From assembly GCA_010094045.1 (NCBI GenBank), contig ML986629.1:124001-188000 (forward strand): 64,000 bases of DNA, written 5' to 3'. This document shows positions 35,201 to 46,033 of this stretch, piece by piece (position 1 is the stretch's first letter; every line of letters begins with the position of its first letter). A model generated the notes under the pieces. The model was given only the letters and a program-made list of their open reading frames with translations. It ran no database searches and was not told where the DNA came from. This DNA comes from Lojkania enalia. Lineage: Eukaryota; Ascomycota; Dothideomycetes; Pleosporales. Both the position numbers and the translations under genes were made by a program.

Positions 35201-36026
35201 ACTTGTGATGTAAGATTTAGGGTAGTATTAAAATTAAATATTTACCCTGCTATCGTCTTCGTTAATGTTAGCTTGACAGACGACGTACCTTTGGGTCTTC
35301 CGTCCATAATCCATGTGTTTCATCCGGTTCCTCTTGCCCTCTTCGGCTGTCTCGCGTAAAATACCCCCAAATCTAGAGAATCTAGATCCCGACATCAGTT
35401 TCAATATTCAAAACCTTTCTATAGATTTTTGACAACTGCGCGGCCGCAGATTGAGTCACTCTTTCAGCGACTAAAAAAACTTGCAGCTTCTCAAATCGTC
35501 TAAAATAAGCGTTATACCTATTTCCCCGTATACTCTCACTGCCGCTATCTCCTGCATAGACAACTGGGCCTTTCAGTAGGACGCTCTTTCCCCTTCGTCA
35601 GAATCTTACCAGAAGAATTCGCGAGCCAAGCATCGTGATGTCTTCTTGCATACTGTGGGTATGGTGTTGCATCGAATTTGTGGAGTACCCAAGTCCACAC
35701 CGTCGGGGAAATTTTCCCCGGACTTTCTTCCTCAGGGTAAGAACATCGGAGTTCCCAGCCACAACCACAGATAGAGAACATGAGCACGAATACATTATTA
35801 TTAAGATGGAAGTCTTAGGATGGGACGCCGGCTTTTACGGCGCTGCATGTGGCCTGGTGCACGAAAAGGGTCCACTAATTATGATAGTCGTAATTTGGAC
35901 GAAGTTTAGATAACTGAATATCTGTTTTATCTTTCTCTATGCTTTATAAATGGCTTCTTCTTCTTCTTCATTTTGCACTGTCTTTTTAGGTTTCATTGCT
36001 ACAATCGATTCCAAATTTCGTTCACA
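35201..36026. other. Intergenic 0.8 kb
   Basis: Separates two plus-strand genes of the oxidoreductase cluster; presumably terminator of the first and promoter of the second. Overlapping short frames on both strands at 35545-35913 have no recognisable content. Confidence 0.5.
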
Positions 36027-37177
36027 ATGCCTGAAATCCGTCGCCTTCGCATGGCCGCTGCCGGCCTCGGCCGCATGGGTGCCAGACATGCAAACCATTT
36101 CCTCCATCGGACGCCAAAAGCAGAGCTTGTGGCAGCTTTTACCCCCGATCCTAAGGAAATCGAGTGGGCGAGGAAGAATCTCGAGCCATGGGGTGTCACA
36201 TTGTATATGAACTATGACGAGATGCTGAAGCATGAAGGCTTGGAGGCAGTGTGTATCGCCACAGTGACCACCGTCCATGCTGAGCAAACTATCAAAGCGA
36301 TAGAAGCCGGCAAGCACGTCCTGTGCGAGAAACCGCTTTCGACAAAGCTCGAAGTGGTATTTCCATCACCCTCTTCCTATTATGCATCTCACGTACTAAC
36401 GTGAGCATCTAGTGCGAGAAAGTCCTCACAACCTCCAGTGCTCACCCTGAACTCAAGGTAATGTGCGGATTCTCGCGCCGGTTCGACTCCTCCTACCTGT
36501 CAGCCTACAATCTCACAACATCCGGGTCCATCGGCCGTCCCACCATCCTGCGCTCCCAAACCTGTGATAAGTACGACCCATCAGGATTCTTCGTCCAATA
36601 CGCAGAATTCTCAGGTGGCATCTTTGTCGACTGCAACGTCCACGACATCGATCTCGCGCTCTGGTTTTTCTCCTCAGACGGCAAGAGGCCGAAGATCAAA
36701 AGTGCAATGGCGGTGGGTGTTACAGCGCTGGAGTCTGGACTGGAGGAACACGGGGATGTGGACAATGGGATTGGTATTGTAGAGTTCTACGATGGACAGA
36801 TTGCATACTTCTACTCGACACGTATGAATCCGCCGGGTCAGCACGACATGACTGAGATCATTGGGACAAAGGGGAAGCTTTCTGTCAACGCACACCCAAC
36901 AGCTGGTCTCTTAGAGTCGCACTTACCGAGTGGTATTCATAGAGAGATTCCACAGAACTATTACGAGCGTTTTGAGCATGCATTTGTGGAAGAGGCGAGA
37001 CAGTTTACTGATGCCGTGTTAGAGAATAAGAACGTTCCTATTGATATGGAGGGCAGTGTTGAGGCTGTAAGGATCGGTGTAGCGCTTCAAGATTCCTTGC
37101 AGTTAGGAAAGAAGATCTGGTTTGATAGGGAGGGGAAGAGGGTAGAGGAGGAGAGTATATTGAAAGCTAGGCTGTGA
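36027..37177 (+). CDS. Gfo/Idh/MocA oxidoreductase, inositol 2-dehydrogenase-like
   Basis: Exons 36027-36356 and 36413-37177 around a 56-nt intron (GTATTT..ACTAAC..ATCTAG), phase 0; 364 residues. The N-terminal Rossmann motif AAAGLGRMGARHA (about 10-22) is followed by the family hallmark CEKPLS with Glu-Lys-Pro at 101-103. The C-terminal domain has the region FVDCNVHDIDLALWFF, where the Asp/His pair (DxxxH, HDID) of inositol dehydrogenases is found. Family members oxidise a ring hydroxyl of myo- or scyllo-inositol or related sugars with NAD+. Length and motifs agree with fungal inositol 2-dehydrogenase annotations. Position beside the SDR and zinc dehydrogenase suggests a shared catabolic pathway. 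Confidence 0.9.
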
Positions 37178-38124
37178 AAGAGGGAATGGACATTGTGTCC
37201 TACCTATGCAAAAGGAGAAATAATAAAATGTTAACTTATTAACGATCTTTACATATTCAGCAAAACATGTGACATTGATTATAAGAGAAAAGTAAAACAA
37301 GCGATAATCATCACTACTCTCTCCGTTTTACTCATTATTTAAGTCATCGTCATCGTAGCCAGGCTGCCGGTCTGCCACAACAGCTTTTGCCTAGCATTTA
37401 GAAGACCCGTAAGATGGCCATCTTCTCCCAAAGGAACATAGAAACTCAGCGTCTGAAAGGGCGCTTCGATGTCCGAGGCCTTGGTCCTAGAGTATCGGTG
37501 GCGGTGGCGGCGGAGCCAATATAGGGACTAAAGGTGGAAATGAAAGCAGAGGCATAGGAGGATACGGTGGTAGAATAGCCCATGTAGAGGTCATTGGAGG
37601 CGGTGGTGCTGGACGTTCATAGTACTTGGTAGTATCAGCATCCGGAAGGAAATATAATGAAGCGATGAAAAGGGCAGGCTTGCTTTACTGTTAGGATAGC
37701 CAACCAAATCCTAAGCTGGGAAGTTCACATAACATGAACCTCTTCTAGGCTCGGGAAAAAACGTCCCCACTCCACTAGAGTAGAGACGGGAGATGTTCCT
37801 CTTTACTAAACTTACCCTTTCCGGCGAAGTAAAATACTAAGTAATATGTAATGTAATGTGTAAGATTACAAGCGATATTATAGACTAGAGCAGAAGGTTA
37901 GCCTTTTGCTCTACTTTACATAATGTTTTACCATTAAACATGTTGCTCTAATCATGATCTTAAGATAGACTTACCATCAGCTTACGAGATTGGCTAAGTC
38001 CCACTCGATGTTGAAGGAAGAGTAGTAGACTTGGAGAAATGTGATAGTAGCCGTAGTATTTCTATATGTGATATTGTACTTCCGTCTACTCAGGGTCAAG
38101 TGATCATGTCCAAGGACTGGCACC
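37178..38124. other. Intergenic, AT-rich, no gene seen
   Basis: About 0.95 kb of AT-rich sequence between convergent genes, including a purine-rich GGTGGCGGTGGCGGCGG stretch near 37497. No coding pattern. Confidence 0.5.
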
Positions 38125-38508
38125 CTAGACTCGACCACCTGACCTAGAAGTCTGAGTATTACCAAGATCCAATGCCATCGTGCTATCCAAATCATCGATG
38201 AATGCTTCCATCGCCGCCTGAACCTCTTGACCATATTTTCCAGTCCTGATATCCTTCAGCACTTTCATTGCGCGAGCAGCGCCGTGTTTCGGGTCCCTGT
38301 CCTTGGTGTGGGCATGCTCTAGGGGCATGAGAGTCTCGCCATAGATGTGTTGAATAGCGCGCAAGAGTTCGGGTTGGTGCTTGACGTGCTGTTTGAGGAG
38401 TGGAATTATACGGCTGAAGTCAACTGGATTCTGGACGTAGGCTGGAGATGAAGTGGGCGCAGCCGTGGCAGAGAGTGCCGGCGTAGGCAATGGATCATTG
38501 TTCGACAT
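38125..38508 (-). CDS. Small protein of unknown function (127 residues)
   Basis: Single exon, start ATG at 38508 in a clean context and divergent from COX11. After a Pro/Ser/Thr-rich N-terminus there is an amphipathic helical region (FSRIIPLLKQHVKHQPELL, then IQHIYGETLMPLEHAH). It continues with KHGAARAMKVLKDIR and EVQAAMEAFIDDLD. No domain recognised. Regular helical periodicity and compact size argue for a genuine cytosolic protein. Confidence 0.6.
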   Translation of the reverse strand: MSNNDPLPTPALSATAAPTSSPAYVQNPVDFSRIIPLLKQHVKHQPELLRAIQHIYGETLMPLEHAHTKDRDPKHGAARAMKVLKDIRTGKYGQEVQAAMEAFIDDLDSTMALDLGNTQTSRSGGRV

Positions 38509-38791
38509 TGTGATGATAAGTTGAGGCGGGGATTGAAATATTGGGGCTAGGTAATTAAATTAAAGATTACTGGATTATAATGCCCTTTTCAACACGCGGT
38601 GCAAATGTGCTAGGAAGAGGTGCCGTTGTGCGGTGCTGAGGAGACAGCAATGCGCCCGGCCGAGGAATGTTGAAACGAGGGCCGGGATACCCATACCCGT
38701 GCGCCGACGCTAGTCCAACCCGGCTAGATTCCCCGCGGCTTTTCATCTCCACCTAGCCTGCAGGCCATCACTCCGCCTCCCCTCCTCCAAG
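38509..38791. promoter_or_regulatory. Bidirectional promoter between the 127-residue gene and COX11
   Basis: 283 bp between divergent start codons. No specific site named. Confidence 0.5.
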
Positions 38792-39688
38792 ATGTCTTCA
38801 CTAACGCCATTGAGGCGCTCATTGGTGGTTGAACCTTGGGTGTGCTCTTATTGCTCACGTCTGCTCCATCGCCTTCCCCGCATCCGCAATCCAAGATTGC
38901 CGCCGTCACGAAGATGCCTAAACACGACGAAGGAGAGCCGTCAGAGCGCTGCCCCATCAATGCATGAAATGCATGGGAGATATAAGGAGAAGAATCGAAC
39001 TACTATGTATGCTATGTCCTATCTAAGTGCTGAGTGTGCCAGGATGACCTTTCTAGGAACTATGTCTTCAGCATCATCCTCGGTACCGTCGCATTATCGT
39101 ATGGTTCGGTGCCAATGTATAAGATGGTACGCGCTCTGCATTCCTATTCGAATATCTCTATACAGGCTGATTTAACGACTTCACAAGATATGCCAAACTA
39201 CCGGCTGGGGTGGACAGCCGATCAAGTCCGCCGCTCATGGCGGAGACTCATCCCTCGACCCGGCCGAGCGCCTGAAGCCTGTAGATTCGCACCCGCGCCT
39301 CCGAATTACCTTCAATGGCTCTGTATCTGACGTCTTGCCCTGGAAGTTTGTGCCTCAGCAACGTGAGGTTCGCGTCCTTCCTGGAGAAACCGCGCTCGCC
39401 TTCTACACAGCGACAAACAAATCGGACGAGGATATCATTGGAGTGGCTACTTACTCAGTTACGCCCGGGCAAGTCGCGCCATATTTCAGCAAGATTCAAT
39501 GCTTTTGCTTTGAGGAGCAGAGATTAAATGCTGGGGAAACAGTGGATATGCCAGTCTTCTTTTACATTGATCCTGAGTTCGTGACAGACGCAAACATGAA
39601 AGGAATCGAGACCATCACGCTAAGCTATACATTCTTCAAGGCACGCTATGACAAAGATGGACATTTGAGGCCTGTGCCAATGGCATAA
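38792..39688 (+). CDS. COX11: Cytochrome c oxidase assembly protein COX11/CtaG
   Basis: Exons 38792-39006, 39057-39126 and 39188-39688; introns 50 nt (GTATGC..TTTCTAG) and 61 nt (GTACGC..CTTCACAAG). 261 residues. The Arg/Pro/Leu-rich first about 45 residues look like a mitochondrial presequence (RRSLVVEPWVCSYCSRLL). KNRTTMNYVFSIILGTVA.. is the single inner-membrane segment, then YGSVPMYKMICQTTGWGG, RLRITFNGSVSDVLPWKF and the copper-binding CFCFEEQ (Cys 200 and 202). KG-containing FVTDANMKGIETITLSYTFF ends the domain, matching the family. COX11 inserts copper into the CuB site of subunit 1 of complex IV from the intermembrane space. Only splicing reveals the conserved TM-to-Cys region. Confidence 0.96.
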
Positions 39689-40560
39689 AAAGCAGCTTAA
39701 TGGATAAAATCTTCGCTCTAGCTCGTATAGTTTGTACCACATAGGAAAAGAGCATGGCTGGCGTTTTGAGATGGATTGTTAAAGAAGGACAGCAATGGCA
39801 TTAAACAATGAATATTGTGTTTCCTTCCATGCTGAGACCTACTGGCTGAGCTAGTGTGAACATGTGATTGGCTTAGTTGTCCCGTTGTGGCTTTGGAATT
39901 TTGTTCGTCCGGGGCCGACGTCTCGCGAAAGCCGATCTTCCCATGGAACATACAGCTTCCCAACATCCGCGTCCGTTGTGATCCACCTGCCCTCTCATAA
40001 GGGTTCAATAACAAATAGCATTCCTCTTGATGTCTTGTCGTCATCCACGCGCGCTCCTCCTTGCGCGGGAACGTGCGCATGCTGCAGCTGAGGTTTCGAT
40101 ACTGTTCGTCCCCGTGGGAATAGCATTTTCGCTATCATATGGACTCGAAAGTGGGAATCCAGAATTGGAAACTGCACGTTGGCAGTATTGAGAGATGGTG
40201 CTGGTCAAGTCCAACCGGATTGCGCTACTCCGCCTTATTGGCCACTGGCTGGTTCCCGGATGAGAACCAAGGTTCATGGATCGCTTCCTCCCAAGCCATG
40301 TCCGAAATGCTCACCTGTCGATAGGCGGATAAGGCCCACATTGTTCTGTCCCTTACTACCGCAACATTGCGCCCAGAGACTGTTTTGTCTCCCCCTGCTT
40401 TCGTCTTGTCATGATGCTTGTCTCAGCCCAACAAACTAGGATGGACCTTCCCCTCTCTTCTCCATCCTTCGCCATCTCCACACAATCAATTCCCTCTTAT
40501 CCGACCCTAGTAGCTCTCAATACAACATATAGGAGGATCAGCAACTGTAGCGAGGCCGCT
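39689..40560. other. Intergenic 0.9 kb, no gene seen
   Basis: Overlapping frames on both strands (longest 120 codons at 39718-40080 minus) mirror each other and are judged chance. Probably the promoter of the BTB-like gene. Confidence 0.45.
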
Positions 40561-42837
40561 ATGGACAATGCAGAAGGAGCACAGGGCCCGGAAGAGAGCA
40601 ACATTGAGACCAGGCCACGATGGCAGCAGGCGCGACTGATTGAAGTGGTTCGCTGCAAACCTAACGGTAAATCTCCCTTTTATTCATCCCCATATTACAC
40701 CGTGTTCTATCGCTCAGAACGGCATCGCTATCGCTATTCCCACTTGCAAAATTTTATATATCGTTTTCTTCTCCTTCGGGCGCTCGCACTTGTAAAGAAA
40801 TATCAACATACGGTGAGCAACGTGCTTTAATATCGCGGCGGCAATTGTCCCGGTTAATCCTCGCAAACGAAATCGTAGACCAAGTCATCACCATTCTATT
40901 GATGGCGTCAACGAATTCTCGAACATCTGCTTTTGCAAGCTATCATCCTGAGAACCATAGTTCAACACTTCAGCACGCGTCATTGGTGTCGAGCTTAAGC
41001 GAACACTCGTCTTTGGAATTACATGAAGCAACTACAATATCAAGAAAGCCTCGACGGCCATTGCCTTTGAGCAGCCTTAGGTGGCCAAAAATCGGGCGGT
41101 GTCACAATTTTTCAACCTCAAGAGATCTGAGCGTTAATTCTTTAGCATTCAGTCTACAGTCTAACGGTGAACGCACAGCAGCCAAGACCACCCGCGATAA
41201 TAATACCAAGAATCGCAATAACGCAAAGCAGGCCGGCAGCTTCAACGTCCTCGATTACCCTCCACTGCTTAGGATTGACAAAAAGGGCAACCTGATTCTC
41301 ATCGTTGGATGTGAGGAAAAGAGAAATGGGCCTCGTAAGCTGCAGGTCTCACACGATGCTGTACGCCGCCTAAGTCCCATCTGGGCCAGCTTGATTGGCC
41401 ATAACCGCAACTGGCCGCCCCGTGCCCACAAGATTCGACTCAACAGGGAAGATCCCGACATGCTCACTCTTGTCATGCGTATCGCCCACGCGGATTTTGA
41501 GAACCTACCCAAGTGCCTCGAATTCCGACAGCTTCTAAACCTAGCGCTGATCTCGAGCTGGTACCAGACCAACAGGGTTTTGAAGCCATTTTTACCGATG
41601 TGGACGCAGCCGTTCAAGAATCAGATCTTGAAACCGGGACATGAGGAGTGGCTGTTTATTGCATACCAGTTTGGATATGAGGAAGATTTGGTCATGTTGT
41701 GTAAGTATCTCACGCTGAATATCAGCGTCGATGAAGACTGCCAACCCATCGGGCCTGGTGGAACACCACTCCTAGGACACTTCCCTGAAGGATGCATTCG
41801 TAAGTGTTTAAACGATCAGTTCTTACAGCTTGTTTCTCCACAGAGACTGATTTGATGTAGGACGGATTCTCTCTGGGCGTAGCAAGCTCCTCCAAGCATT
41901 CCTTCACACCACATACCAACTCGTCGAGGGCATGGTTGAACATAATACCTGCCAATGCGAAGTAACTCCTATTCCAGGAGCATCCCCACCATTAGATGGA
42001 CGTAGTCCTCTTCCCAAAGTGCCTGTAACATCTATCCAGCAACGAAAACCTATATTAACGAGCTTACTATCACAAACGATACAAGGTTCGTCCCCATCCA
42101 CCTATCTTACTCTCCTTATACAAGGTTGAGAATAATCTGTCATAGCTCCCGGCCCCTCTTCCCTCTCCATGACAACAATCACCGACGAAGACCGCAGCGA
42201 ATGCACATTGCTAAACCATGGCTCCCTCACACGCGCCTTGAAACTCATCGGCTTCTGGCCCCCAGTCCCAACCCACCACTTCCTCCCCAACAGCATAACA
42301 TACTACGCCGAACAGCTGTCCAACCTCCAGGTCATGGCCTGGCGGCATAGCAATAGCATATACCGACGTCGCACGAGCACAAACGCCGACACAAAGCCCG
42401 CGCTCTCATCCGCATGCTCCACCATTCCCAACCCCACCGCCACCAACGGCATCCTCAAAGAGAAAGACCTTGCGAACCGAGCTGACAGCGTTGCCACACC
42501 ACCACCACCCATCGGCACCGCCTCGTCGCTCCCGCTTCCAAGCTCCGCAATCACAATCCCGCATTCAACCAACTTCCCCTTTCCCGTCTCCTCGGCTAGC
42601 ACGTCCACAGGTCCCAACGCAACGCCCGAACTGCACAGATATGACATTCACTGGAAGTGCAACGCTGGGCGCATTCTCAAGGCCAGGATCGAGGCCACGT
42701 TGAAGGCGATGGAGAGACCAGTCACGGAGGAGTTGCTGGATGCTTGTCGGAATAATGGGCTGGAGCGCGGGTTGAGCGTTAGGTCCGGGGCGCAGGGTGT
42801 GGGTGTGGATGGGGGATCGACGGAAGCGGCTGCGTAG
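40561..42837 (+). CDS. BTB/POZ-like fungal nuclear-type protein
   Basis: Exons: 40561-40666 (tentative), 40879-41799, 41861-42085 and 42146-42837. About 647 residues; a possible 15-nt microexon at 40798-40812 would also keep frame. The ATG at 40902 is the fallback start, giving 604 residues. Only the third candidate acceptor after 41799 avoids stops, which supports that junction. The central part is a fungal BTB-like fold: a DxxGxLxLIVG-like start (DKKGNLILIVGCEE), LQVSHDAVRRLSPIWASLIG, a short strand-turn, DPDMLTLVMRIAHAD and LLNLALISSWYQTNRVL. A Ser/Pro/Thr-rich tail follows. Such proteins are very numerous in Pezizomycotina and usually uncharacterised. A protein-protein interaction role is inferred. 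Confidence 0.75.
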
Positions 42838-43387
42838 GAGCAACCGCGGTTGGATTCAGTGGCTGGGTGCCACAGCGGTGAGTTCTTCTAAAGTGTTTTT
42901 GTATGGCCAAAAGAGGTACGATGCCAGCGTCGAAGAGTATTTGTGAGGGGGTCGTTTTTGAGAGCAAGGATGGAAGGGGATAGTGTTGATTTGTTGCTTG
43001 CTTGAAGGGTAACGCTGGTTGATGATGGATTCTTTTTAATGTCTTTTATGAATGAAAAATCACGTCTTTTGGGTGAGTGGTTGGGGTTATTGAATAACAT
43101 AGCTTGACTACAAGGGAGATTGTACGGCGCCTTGGTCTATTATCCAGAACAACCCTAACTACCAACTCCTTGATATCGTGGAGCCAGGCATAGATACTAC
43201 AATCCCTTCCGTCGCCCCTCTCTATTCATCTGAATGATTCAGATTGGTGACAGATAACACACGGCTCCTTTTGGTGCGCTTTCATCCCATTAACGCGAAG
43301 CGAATAATTGTGCATCGCATCCCATGTAGAACATCAAAGCTTCTGTATCCCGCCATCATAGCTTGCCACGAAAATGAACCGCGAAGG

Positions 43388-43416
43388 AAAAAAAAAAAAA
43401 AATTTTTTTTTTTTTT
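43388..43416 (+). repeat. A15-T14 palindromic homopolymer
   Basis: Fifteen A directly followed by fourteen T: a self-complementary tract. Confidence 0.9.
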
Positions 43417-43553
43417 GGGGTTTAGCCATCGATAGATTTCGCTTCTCTCGCGACGTACGCCTCGTAGCCGTTTTTCTAGCGATCTTAGAGCGAATGGGTA
43501 GTGATGATATGTGTAAGTCATTCAGTTAGCAGGACGCTTGGTGTTTTTATTCC

Positions 43554-43624
43554 AAAAAAAAAAAAATTTTTTTTAAGTTCTTTTTTTATTTTTTAATTTA
43601 TTTTTTTTTTTTTTAAAAAAAAAA
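43554..43624 (+). repeat. A13-T8 and T14-A10 homopolymers within an A/T-only stretch
   Basis: 43554-43566 A, 43567-43574 T, then mixed T/A sequence, then 43601-43614 T and 43615-43624 A. Together with the tract at 43388, this gives three A/T junctions within 240 bp. Confidence 0.88.
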
Positions 43625-43728
43625 CCCTTCCATGCTGTCGTTTGTGAGGGGCCGGATAGGGTGCACACAGCGAGCTCTTCGGTGCAACAGGGGTCGCTAG
43701 AAATGCAGCCCTGCAATAGTGGGCCATG

Positions 43729-44664
43729 TCACCTTGTTGAGCTAGCTCCTCCTCTCAGCGAAGGAATGACTTTCAGATAACTAGGTCCTAGCGGCCTAGA
43801 AGATGCGCTGACTGGGACCTGCAGAAATCTTTCCGCACAGAGAGCTTGGGCTTTCCTACCCTGTAGATCATGTAATCTTGACTCCCTTGCAGCATGACAA
43901 TTTGTCAAGGCACAAAAATTCGGATGGTCGATCCATAAAGAGGAGGAATTATATAAAGGAGGATGGTCAGGTAACTGGCTGCTGGCTGGTATCTCGGCCC
44001 ATTTGGCCTGCTGGAAATGATCGATATAATTCCGATGGACACATGCCGTCAGACCCTCCACAGAATGACGTCCGGGAAAATCAGCTGATCTCGGAGGACT
44101 GGCACCAAAATGGCTGTGTGGGCTGAAATATAAAATATGATCGATTCGGGACGCATTCTCTGGGAGCGAAGCAACGCTAAGCTTGTTGACGAACCCGACG
44201 CGAGTGGGCAGTTGATTCGGCCACTGAATATGTTCTCCACAAGGCTGTGTAATCCCAGGACCCAGCGGCTGGGTACGGTTTCGAAGTTCTTCCATCCCAT
44301 ATAGCTGCCTAGTGCCAATCCCCATCTCGCCAACTCCCTTAGTGTTGTTCAAGGACCTTGGGGACACTCGTTTGCGGCTCGGATCTATATATCTTTTGGG
44401 ATGCCGCTGCAGAGAAGAGCCTAAGGGACCAAAGTCAAGATATATGGGATAAGTGGCCTCCTCTTGTCCTATGTGATAGTTCTGCGGAAGGGCTTGCACG
44501 TAGCCGGAACATAGTCTCGGTCGGGGGCTTTGATGGGCCTTAGGATCATATTCAGAGCAACAGGAATCGTTTGTTCCTGAGAAGGTACTAAGATGGATTA
44601 GACCAGAAGAGAGGCCAAGATAGTCTGAGAAACTGGTGCAGGGTGGCGCAGGCCAAGACGCCAT
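43729..44664 (-). CDS. Orphan open reading frame, 311 codons, unknown
   Basis: An uninterrupted frame of 311 residues starting MASWPAPPCTSFSDYLGLSS. It contains many Pro, Ser, His and Cys residues, no signal peptide, no transmembrane segment and no recognised motif. Length is more than expected by chance at this base composition, but composition is unlike the confident genes here, and A/T homopolymers flank it. It could be a lineage-specific gene, a decayed gene or a chance frame. Confidence 0.3.
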   Translation of the reverse strand: MASWPAPPCTSFSDYLGLSSGLIHLSTFSGTNDSCCSEYDPKAHQSPRPRLCSGYVQALPQNYHIGQEEATYPIYLDFGPLGSSLQRHPKRYIDPSRKRVSPRSLNNTKGVGEMGIGTRQLYGMEELRNRTQPLGPGITQPCGEHIQWPNQLPTRVGFVNKLSVASLPENASRIDHILYFSPHSHFGASPPRSADFPGRHSVEGLTACVHRNYIDHFQQAKWAEIPASSQLPDHPPLYNSSSLWIDHPNFCALTNCHAARESRLHDLQGRKAQALCAERFLQVPVSASSRPLGPSYLKVIPSLRGGASSTR

Positions 44665-46033
44665 CGTTTAGTGTGGGGTGCAAGCAAATGCGATGGTATA
44701 TAATACTCCTTTGTTCGACTGTAGAGCGAGTACCTAGCGATTCGATAATAATATCGTAGCGAGAGTTGTTATCCACGAGGGGACTTTCATTGGTTGGGAG
44801 AATTAGTATTCTCTTGTGGAGAATATGGCTGCCTGTAGATTCGGCGCCAGGTAGCGCCTGCTGAAGCGAATGGCATGGTTTCTTCAAAGGGTGAACTTCT
44901 AGCTGAAGCTGTTCATAGCGAGAAGCAGTGATGGGATGACAATGCGGAAGATATCACTGCGACTATGGGCGGTCTGTAATGTAATAGGAAGGAGTCTCCG
45001 TGATGAGATGGAAAGTATTGGGAATGGAATGAAACTTCATACCATGCCGCATATCAATTCGTGCATACATGAATGAAGCTTATTCCTACAAGAAGCAGAG
45101 GTATATACCATGCTACAATCTAGAATCCACAAAGGGGTACCGAACTAAGCAAGGAACCATGGCGTATTCGTACCTACATTGCTTCGGGAAAGACCCAACA
45201 GAACCAGGATCTCAGCATTAGAGCAAGCCAGGCCTTACGTTCAACTTGTACAGCTCGAGTGTTCTTTTCACATTCCATCTAACCAAACAGGGCTCTCGCC
45301 CCCTTCCCCGAAAATACGCAAGCGGAATCCATCCCCTGTCCGTGCAGACCCGCGTCCGTCAGATCAGCCCTAGGACCGGCTACATCCCGTAGGAGACCGA
45401 AAAGAAAAAGTCCGACCACAAGCCATAAGATATGATCGTCCTGATCGCTGCTGCTTACAACTCAATTTCAACTTCATGTCTTGAACACTTGTTCGCTCGG
45501 ATGCACGATCTGCATGATCTCTTGAAGTTTACCATTATGCCTGTTTCGCATGTTCCGCCCCTCGATTCTCTCGTATTACAAACACAACGTTCCAATCATA
45601 CAAACTAATCTCCGAACGTCAGGGGCAGACCATTATCGGAAGCAAGGTACACCACAACGCAACACGATGGCAATAGGACTAGAGTCGTATCAAGTACTAA
45701 TCATTAACTAGCTTATTTTCGTATCGCATCCCGCGTGAAGGGTATCGAGGCGCTGCCACTGAGCGCACAGATAAAGCACATATCGGCATGACAAACCACG
45801 GCTGTGATCGTCATACCATCCCAAAATTTCCTTACGCTCAAAAATGCACAGCGGCAAGGAATCAAAAGATGGTCCAGATTGTATGTACCACTTGATGGTA
45901 TACAATCTTCCCCCTCCCACAACCAAACCAATATTCTCAAAGCCCCTCCCGACCTACTATGTCGAACTTGCATCCCGTTATTCACATTACGTCCTCAGGC
46001 AATGGATCATTGGTAGTTGCTCGGGGAAGGTAT
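44665..46033. other. Intergenic 1.4 kb, no supported gene
   Basis: Frames of 60-100 codons at 45179-46016 overlap each other on both strands without recognisable content. The right end is the 3' region of the minus-strand CFEM gene. Confidence 0.45.

Larger units (their letters stand above)
42838..43728. other. Intergenic with A/T homopolymer cluster
   Basis: No gene seen. Holds three A-T homopolymer junctions (listed separately). Confidence 0.5.

Noticed and set aside
39718..40080. 120-codon minus-strand frame downstream of COX11
   Set aside because: Mirrored by frames on the other strand, no conserved motif.
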